Shown here piece after piece: positions 58,949-64,000 of a DNA stretch of 64,000 bases. The stretch covers positions 5,739,501-5,803,500 of the forward strand of contig NZ_JAUCEU010000007.1 of the NCBI RefSeq assembly GCF_030348765.1, written 5' to 3'. Below the pieces are notes generated by a model, which had not been told where the DNA came from, ran no database searches, and saw only the letters and a list, made by a program, of their open reading frames with translations. Numbering within the stretch: the stretch's first letter is position 1; each line of letters begins with the position of its first letter. Origin of the DNA: Neobacillus sp. CF12. GTDB taxonomy: Bacteria > Bacillota > Bacilli > Bacillales > Cytobacillaceae. The position numbers and the translations under genes were made by a program.

Positions 58949-59719
58949 ATGTCTTTTTTTGACAAAGTATTTGCTAGTGTAGGAATTGGTTCGGCTACGG
59001 TTGACACAAAGCTAGAAAGAGATAGGTATATGCCAGGTGAGACTGTAAATGGCATAGTTGAAATTAAAGGTGGAAAAGTTGAACAACAGGTAGATGATAT
59101 CTATTTATCATTAAATACTACCTATTTAAAAGAATCAGATGACAAAAAGTATAATGTAACGGCTACAATTGACCGGTTTCGAATTACCAGTCCATTTACA
59201 ATCGGAAAAAATGAAAGAAAAGAAATTCCTTTTTCCTTCCAGCTTCCGCTTGATACACCACTTTCAATCGGAAGGTCAAAAATTTGGGTAACGACTGGAT
59301 TAGATATTAAAAATGCAGTAGATCCTGGTGATAAAGACTATATTCAAGTTGTTCCAGATCAATTAATGAATGCTGTGTTTAATGCAGTCGACAGTCTTGG
59401 CTTCCGTTTGCGGGAGGCTGATTGTGAACAAGCACCACACCGTTTACGCGGCCGCTTACCATTTGTGCAAGAATTTGAATATGTACCTACTTCCGGACCA
59501 TTTCGTGGTAGATTAGATGAGTTAGAATTAGTTTTCAGGCCATCTGGTAATGGTGCGATAGACTTGCTATTACAGGTTGACCGTCGTGCTCGTGGACTGG
59601 GTGGATTATTTGCAGAAGCTGCGGGTATGGACGAAAGTAATGTTAGAGTAACGGTTACATCTGCAGATATACCTAACCTACAGCAGCAACTCCAGAGCGT
59701 TATTCAAAGATTCTCTTAA
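58949..59719 (+). CDS. spo0M: Spo0M sporulation-control protein
   Basis: A 256-residue cytosolic arrestin-like protein. Seen are SFFDKVFASVGIGSATVDTK, LERDRYMPGETVNGIVEIKG, a beta-sandwich with GKNERKEIPFSFQLPLDTPL, and a C-terminal part with FEYVPTSGPFRGRLDELELV. Spo0M affects the phosphorelay stage of sporulation in B. subtilis. GGGAGGAAG before the ATG; it follows the kinase by 12 bases. Confidence 0.93.
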   Translation: MSFFDKVFASVGIGSATVDTKLERDRYMPGETVNGIVEIKGGKVEQQVDDIYLSLNTTYLKESDDKKYNVTATIDRFRITSPFTIGKNERKEIPFSFQLPLDTPLSIGRSKIWVTTGLDIKNAVDPGDKDYIQVVPDQLMNAVFNAVDSLGFRLREADCEQAPHRLRGRLPFVQEFEYVPTSGPFRGRLDELELVFRPSGNGAIDLLLQVDRRARGLGGLFAEAAGMDESNVRVTVTSADIPNLQQQLQSVIQRFS

Positions 59720-59818
59720 TTATCGACAAAAAAAGACTTTATTCTAGGAAGGATTATCCTAGGTCTACCTCTAATTATTAAAGTAATAACAATTATTTTA
59801 ATGATTGGAGGGGATAAG

Positions 59819-60127
59819 ATGATCAAGGCGATAACAAGAAGATCTAGTATTCAATATGATGTGACAATCTTTCAAACTCCAAAGTATAGAGAATACAAGG
59901 GGTACAAACAAGTTTATCGTACCTTCATTCATGCTGGTAACCATGAAAATTGTCTGGAAGAAACCTTTAGCCTTTTTAATGTTACCGATCGAATACCATC
60001 GAATTATAAGGGAAGATTTCTAGCAACAGGTGATATTATATTGATTGATGAAGGTCGTGGCGGACAGCATTACTATCAGTTAAAGCCTGGTGGATGGCAG
60101 CCTATTAATCGAATTCAAATTAGATAA
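59819..60127 (+). CDS. yodL: YodL family protein
   Basis: A 102-residue soluble protein with a YodL-like domain: IQYDVTIFQTPKYREYKGYK, TDRIPSNYKGRFLATGDII and HYYQLKPGGWQPINR. YodL of B. subtilis is an early sporulation protein that interferes with MreB when overproduced. GGAGGGG before ATG 59819 decides the start; ATG 59801 lies upstream of that site. Position next to deoD and yodJ supports the assignment. Confidence 0.8.
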   Translation: MIKAITRRSSIQYDVTIFQTPKYREYKGYKQVYRTFIHAGNHENCLEETFSLFNVTDRIPSNYKGRFLATGDIILIDEGRGGQHYYQLKPGGWQPINRIQIR

Positions 60128-60130
60128 GAG

Positions 60131-60160
60131 AAAACCTAAGGAGAATCCCTTAGGTTTTTT
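60131..60160. terminator. terminator after yodL
   Basis: AACCTAAGG / CCTTAGGTT stem, then TTTTT. Confidence 0.85.
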
Positions 60161-60167
60161 TGTCGTA

Positions 60168-60302
60168 TTATCCTCTTTTCTTTCTTCCGCCATCCGCACT
60201 ATACTCTTTTTCGTGAGCTGCATGTTCGGCTTCAATGGCTTCAGGTGGAACGTGATTATTTTTCTTTGGGCGATTGGTTTGCGCTCTATGCTTTTTTCCC
60301 AT
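60168..60302 (-). CDS. small basic protein (44 aa), unassigned
   Basis: Minus-strand ATG 60302 with AAAGGAGG upstream. The product MGKKHRAQTNRPKKNNHVPP continues with a charged helix (EAIEAEHAAHEKEYSADGGR) and a Lys/Arg tail. It looks like the short hydrophilic proteins made in spores, but no family is recognised. The longer frame to 60368 lacks a site. Confidence 0.6.
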   Translation of the reverse strand: MGKKHRAQTNRPKKNNHVPPEAIEAEHAAHEKEYSADGGRKKRG

Positions 60303-60459
60303 AATTTTATATACCTCCTTTGGATAATCTAAAAATAGCTTCCCACAAATAAACAAAATCATGACCAATTAAATGAAAGGTTTTTCATTCCAAATAGGTT
60401 GTGATATATTGACTAGTGTGAAGCATTGTCTTCACTTTAATTGATTGGAGGATTTTAGA

Positions 60460-61164
60460 ATGAGTGTACATATTGGTGCAAAGGAAAATGAAATTGCAGA
60501 AACGGTATTACTGCCTGGAGATCCATTAAGGGCTAAATATATTGCTGAAACTTTCCTAGAAGATGCGAAATGCTATAACGAAGTGAGAAATATGTTTGGT
60601 TATACTGGAACATATAAAGGGAAAAGAATCTCTGTTCAAGGTACGGGTATGGGGGTTCCTTCTATCTCGATTTATGTTAATGAATTAATGAATAGCTATA
60701 ATGTCCAAAATTTAATCCGTGTTGGTACATGTGGTGCGATTCAAAAGGATGTAAAAGTACGTGATGTTATTTTGGCTATGACCAGTTCGACCGACTCTAA
60801 CATGAATCGTCTAACATTTGGCGGTGTTGATTTTGCTCCATGTGCCAACTTCGAATTATTAAAAAGAGCTTATGATGCTGGAGTGGAAAAAGGGCTTAAT
60901 TTAAAAGTAGGAAATATTTTTACCGCTGATTCTTTTTACAATGATAATGCTGAACTTGAAAAATGGGCTAAGTATCAGATACTTGCTATTGAGATGGAGA
61001 CTACAGCATTATATACGTTGGCAGCTAAATTTAACCGCAAAGCATTGTCGGTATTAACTGTAAGTGATCATATTTTAACCGGCGAAGAAACAACAGCTGA
61101 AGAAAGACAATTAACGTTTAATGATATGATTGAAGTTGCACTAGAAGCAGCGACGAAGGAATAG
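60460..61164 (+). CDS. deoD: purine nucleoside phosphorylase
   Basis: A 234-residue hexameric PNP (DeoD type) that splits purine (deoxy)nucleosides with phosphate. Landmarks: [32 protein letters not shown], the phosphate-site [30 protein letters not shown] and the base-binding Asp in [25 protein letters not shown] sets ATG 60460 over ATG 60445. Confidence 0.97.
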   Translation: MSVHIGAKENEIAETVLLPGDPLRAKYIAETFLEDAKCYNEVRNMFGYTGTYKGKRISVQGTGMGVPSISIYVNELMNSYNVQNLIRVGTCGAIQKDVKVRDVILAMTSSTDSNMNRLTFGGVDFAPCANFELLKRAYDAGVEKGLNLKVGNIFTADSFYNDNAELEKWAKYQILAIEMETTALYTLAAKFNRKALSVLTVSDHILTGEETTAEERQLTFNDMIEVALEAATKE

Positions 61165-61172
61165 GAAAATCG

Positions 61173-61201
61173 ACCTCTTTCATTACTTGAAAGGGGTTTT
61201 C
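61173..61201 (+). terminator. terminator after deoD
   Basis: ACCTCTTTCA / TGAAAGGGGT stem, then TTTC. Confidence 0.72.
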
Positions 61202-61269
61202 TTATTGATTTTTTGGGTAAAAATAGATATAGTGCATAAAGATGAAGAATGATTGATAGGTGAGAAAAA

Positions 61270-62070
61270 ATGATATGGAAAAAGGTATTATTGATTGTTT
61301 CAATGATCTTTCTACTTAGTGGCTGCAGTCAATTCAATGCACTAGTAGATAAGCTTCCGTTCACTGCAAATGATTCTAGTAATAGTAATCAAGAAAAACA
61401 AGATGAATCACAGGTAAATGACCCACTCAGCTTAGAAGCTATTTTCTTTAATGATATTAAGGAAGTAGACGGCAAAAATGTCATCCAAAATTCTACGAAT
61501 GTCATGGCATTGGTGAACAAAGAGTTTCACTTACCCGAAGAATACATACCTGATGATCTTGTGAGACCAGACGTTGCATTCTCCTTTAAAGAAGTTAATA
61601 TTGAAAAAAGTTTAATGAGAAGAGAAGCGGCCGAAGCTTTAGAGAAAATGTTTACAAACGCTGCTGAAAATGGAATTGAACTTTATGCTGTATCAGGTTA
61701 CCGCTCCTATAGTCGACAACAATCGTTGTTTGAAGCAGAAATAAATAGAGTAGGGATAGAAAAAGCTGAGCAAGCCGTAGCCATTCCGGGAGCGAGTGAG
61801 CATCAATCTGGATTAGCTATGGACATTTCGAGCAGGTCCAATAAACTTTATTTAAATGAAGCTTTTGCTGATACAACAGAAGGTAAATGGCTTAAAGAAA
61901 ATGCACATCGCTTCGGGTTTATTCTGAGATACCCAAAAGAGAAAAGAGATATTACGAATTACGTCTATGAGCCATGGCATTTTCGCTATGTTGGAGTGAA
62001 AGCAGCAACAATTATGTACGAGCATAACTGGACATTAGAGGAATATTTTAATGAAGTTAAGAAAATGTAA
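61270..62070 (+). CDS. yodJ: LdcB/VanY-type D-Ala-D-Ala (LD/DD) carboxypeptidase lipoprotein (YodJ)
   Basis: A 266-residue lipoprotein. Lipobox LLSGCSQ (Cys about 19). The M15B peptidase core has YAVSGYRSYSRQQSLFEAEI, zinc ligands in GASEHQSGLAMDIS (His, Asp) and EPWHFRYVG (catalytic Glu region and His). It trims stem peptides of peptidoglycan on the outer face of the membrane. Order deoD-yodJ-ctpA follows B. subtilis. Confidence 0.92.
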   Translation: MIWKKVLLIVSMIFLLSGCSQFNALVDKLPFTANDSSNSNQEKQDESQVNDPLSLEAIFFNDIKEVDGKNVIQNSTNVMALVNKEFHLPEEYIPDDLVRPDVAFSFKEVNIEKSLMRREAAEALEKMFTNAAENGIELYAVSGYRSYSRQQSLFEAEINRVGIEKAEQAVAIPGASEHQSGLAMDISSRSNKLYLNEAFADTTEGKWLKENAHRFGFILRYPKEKRDITNYVYEPWHFRYVGVKAATIMYEHNWTLEEYFNEVKKM

Positions 62071-62079
62071 TAGGAAAGA

Positions 62080-62115
62080 ACGGCACGCCTACCGAAGGGT
62101 TGTGCCGCTTTTTAC
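62080..62115 (+). terminator. terminator after yodJ
   Basis: AACGGCAC... / ...GTGCCGC outer stem with a CCTACCGAAGG inner hairpin, then TTTTTA. Confidence 0.72.
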
Positions 62116-62201
62116 TTATTTATAACTTTTCTTTGTTAATTTTCATTAAAAGATGTTATTCTAATCACTAAGGGCAGTTTTTACATATTATTTTTTGGAC
62201 A

Positions 62202-63692
62202 ATGAAAGTGGTGAAGGCTTTGGATGAACAAATAACTGAAAATCATGAACAAGAACAGGTAACAGATAAGAAATCTGGGTATGTGCACATTAAAAAATTC
62301 CATTTTATATTAATATTGTTTTTCCTTGTAGTGATATCGACCGGTATAACAATATTTGCCCTATCATTTGGTGAAGAAAAAGTCATAACTGTAGGTACCG
62401 AAAGGTCTGAATTTGATAAACTTTACACTGCTTATGATACGCTGAAAGATGGATATTTTGAGGATCTTGATCAGAAAAAACTAATCAATGGAGCTATTGA
62501 TGGAATGGTAAAAGCTCTAGACGACCCTTATACCGATTATATGAGTGTGGAGGAAGCTGAGAATTTCCATTCCTCAATTAACTCTTCTTTCCAGGGAATA
62601 GGTGCTGAAATCCAAGAAAAAGACGGACATATTATGATTGTTTCACCTATTAAAGGTTCACCCGCTGAAAAAGCTGGATTAAGACCGAATGATATCATTA
62701 CGTCAGTAGATGGAAAAAGCCTGCAAGGAATGACCTCGACCGAGGCGGTAATGATTATTCGTGGAAAAAAAGGAACCAAGGTTGAATTAACCATCCAACG
62801 CCCGGGAACAGACGCCCCGGTAAAAGTTCCGATTATCCGTGATGATATTCCAATTGAGACCGTTTATGGTGAGATGGTAGGGGACGGAATCGCTAAAGTT
62901 CAAATTACTAGTTTTTCGACAAACACCTCGAAGGAACTTGTAGAAAAGTTAACTGAACTACAACAACAAGGAATGAAGGGTGTAGTCTTGGATTTGCGTC
63001 AAAATCCGGGTGGATTGCTAGATGAAGCTATCAGTATTTCAAGTATGTTCGTTCCGAAAGGAAAACTAATCTTAAAAGTTGAAGATCGAAATGGAAAGAC
63101 GGAGGAATATCCTTCCCAAAATGATGGAAATCCTGATTTCCCACTGGTTGTCCTAATTGATAAAGGAAGTGCAAGTGCTTCAGAAATTCTAGCTGGAGCT
63201 GTCAGTGAATCTGCTGGGGTAAAGCTAGTGGGTGAGAATACCTTTGGTAAAGGAACAGTGCAAACTGCTAAGGATTTCCCTGATAACTCTAATATTAAAT
63301 TTACAACTGCCAAATGGCTGACTCCAAATGGCAATTGGATTCATAAAAAAGGAATTAAGCCGGATATTGAAGTTCCGCTTCCCGATTATGCAACATTACC
63401 AATCATCAATCCAGACAAAGAGTTAAAGCTCTCAAGTTCTTCAACCGAGGTTGAAACTGCTCAGAAAATGTTAAAAGCAATCGGGTATGACACAGGGCGT
63501 GAAGACGGATTCTTTGATGAAAAAACACAAGAAGCTGTCATTAGCTTTCAAACAGCAAATAATCTCCCGGCGGATGGAGTCTTAAAAGGGGATTCTACAT
63601 TTAAATTAATGGAAAAACTAAGAGAAAAGATTCAAGCAAATGATACTCAGCTACAAAAAGCCATTGAAGTATTAAAAGAAGAAATGAAATAA
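62202..63692 (+). CDS. ctpA: C-terminal processing protease CtpA (S41)
   Basis: A 496-residue membrane-anchored protease. One N-terminal helix (about 31-52, FHFILILFFLVVISTGITIF), then a substrate-gating PDZ domain (about 125-200, GIGAEIQEKDGHIMIVSPIK), the S41 core with Ser in KGSASASEILAGA and Lys in TFGKGTVQTAK, and a C-terminal peptidoglycan-binding domain (AQKMLKAIGYDTGREDGFF). The start is unsure: ATG 62202 has little site; TTG 62220 has GGTGAAGG near it. Confidence 0.95.
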   Translation: MKVVKALDEQITENHEQEQVTDKKSGYVHIKKFHFILILFFLVVISTGITIFALSFGEEKVITVGTERSEFDKLYTAYDTLKDGYFEDLDQKKLINGAIDGMVKALDDPYTDYMSVEEAENFHSSINSSFQGIGAEIQEKDGHIMIVSPIKGSPAEKAGLRPNDIITSVDGKSLQGMTSTEAVMIIRGKKGTKVELTIQRPGTDAPVKVPIIRDDIPIETVYGEMVGDGIAKVQITSFSTNTSKELVEKLTELQQQGMKGVVLDLRQNPGGLLDEAISISSMFVPKGKLILKVEDRNGKTEEYPSQNDGNPDFPLVVLIDKGSASASEILAGAVSESAGVKLVGENTFGKGTVQTAKDFPDNSNIKFTTAKWLTPNGNWIHKKGIKPDIEVPLPDYATLPIINPDKELKLSSSSTEVETAQKMLKAIGYDTGREDGFFDEKTQEAVISFQTANNLPADGVLKGDSTFKLMEKLREKIQANDTQLQKAIEVLKEEMK

Positions 63693-63698
63693 TGATTT

Positions 63699-63735
63699 AG
63701 CCTGAACCATTTGTGGATGGTTCAGGCTTTTTTAC
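63699..63735 (+). terminator. terminator after ctpA
   Basis: AGCCTGAACCAT / ATGGTTCAGGCT, a perfect 12-bp stem, then TTTTTT. Confidence 0.9.
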
Positions 63736-63810
63736 GTATTGAAAGTATATTCTGTGCCTGATTTTCCGACAATGGAAATGAATATAGAAGGAATTAGGTG
63801 ATTTTTGAAT

Positions 63811-64000
63811 ATGAAAAAATTAGTCATAGCTGTTATAGTCCTGTCCTTTTTCGGCTTTGGTCCCCTACAAACGTTTTTTCAAAGTGGTGGTGAGAAGGAG
63901 GGAGAAACAACAACAAAGAGTATCCCTTTTCTGGAAAAATTGAAGGGTTCTTCTGAAAGTGAAGAAGGAGTTGAAACTTTTCTTATAATGGAAAATAGTA
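63811..64000 (+). CDS. secreted or membrane-anchored protein, 3' cut by window edge
   Basis: ATG 63811 with TAGGTGA upstream opens 63 codons with no stop before the window end. It begins with a signal-like MKKLVIAVIVLSFFGFG, then a Gly/Glu/Thr/Ser-rich stretch (SGGEKEGETTTKSIPF). Family not recognisable from this part. Confidence 0.6.
   Translation, partial: MKKLVIAVIVLSFFGFGPLQTFFQSGGEKEGETTTKSIPFLEKLKGSSESEEGVETFLIMENS

Overview
The window is chromosomal DNA of a low-GC, endospore-forming Bacillaceae bacterium, most like Neobacillus/Peribacillus or Bacillus in the broad sense. The evidence is AGGAGG/AGGTGA ribosome binding sites with frequent GTG/TTG starts, a gerA-type germination operon, Spo0M, SinR with TasA/CalY fibre genes, YjcZ and YozE/YodN/YozD/YodL/YokU family proteins, and long runs that follow the gene order I remember from B. 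subtilis 168 (ypgQ-ypgR-yphP-ypiP-ypjP-thyB-dfrA; ypmQRS; yodTSRQP-kamA-yokU; deoD-yodJ-ctpA). I see no rRNA, tRNA, insertion sequence, prophage or CRISPR array. No gene-free stretch is longer than 300 bases.

Region by region. 0-6.8 kb: end of a DegV gene, a small Q/N/K-rich ORF, an HD phosphohydrolase, ABC-F factor YfmR, CvfC-like YpgR, bacilliredoxin, methyltransferase YpiP and secreted YpjP. 6.9-17.6 kb: a Ter stress cluster with TerD, TerC, a four-enzyme nucleoside-like biosynthetic module (C-C lyase, PRTase-TRSP, StiP-PELOTA, HAD), YceG, TelA and two more TerD proteins. It sits where ypjP would otherwise adjoin thyA. Both sub-operons are preceded by a match to the extracytoplasmic-function sigma promoter, TGAAAC-N16-CGTA. 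17.8-21.5 kb: a secreted Pro-Pro-endopeptidase-like metalloprotease, thyA-dfrA and tatA-tatC. 21.6-25.1 kb: sinR divergent from a fibre operon (calY/tasA, tapA, sipW, and an LPXTG-anchored TasA-like protein), with SinR boxes between them. 25.2-33.6 kb: DegV, a metallo-beta-lactamase-fold enzyme with a FadR operator, gerA-B-C, and ypmQRS. 33.6-41 kb: DUF4397 protein, an RsgA paralogue behind a structured leader, msrA-msrB, DUF502 protein, YjcZ, a flavoprotein and KtrB. 41.1-45.1 kb: a 1320-residue TPR protein with an embedded C39-like peptidase domain. 45.2-54.9 kb: the beta-lysine cluster (aminotransferase, CoA-transferase A/B, M20 deacylase, aldehyde dehydrogenase, AblB, PAS-sigma54 activator, KamA, YokU). 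54.9-64 kb: permease, YozE, YodN, YozD, a Ser/Thr kinase with a basic small neighbour, Spo0M, YodL, DeoD, LdcB-like YodJ, CtpA, and the start of a secreted protein.

The most interesting observations are the Ter module with its two matching stress-sigma promoters; the rsgA leader with a short ORF and mutually exclusive antiterminator and terminator; the sigma-54 promoter and activator placed inside the beta-lysine cluster; an exact FadR operator before the MBL enzyme; the wall-anchored TasA-like protein; and two intergenic arrays of degenerate repeats with an exact 20-bp period.
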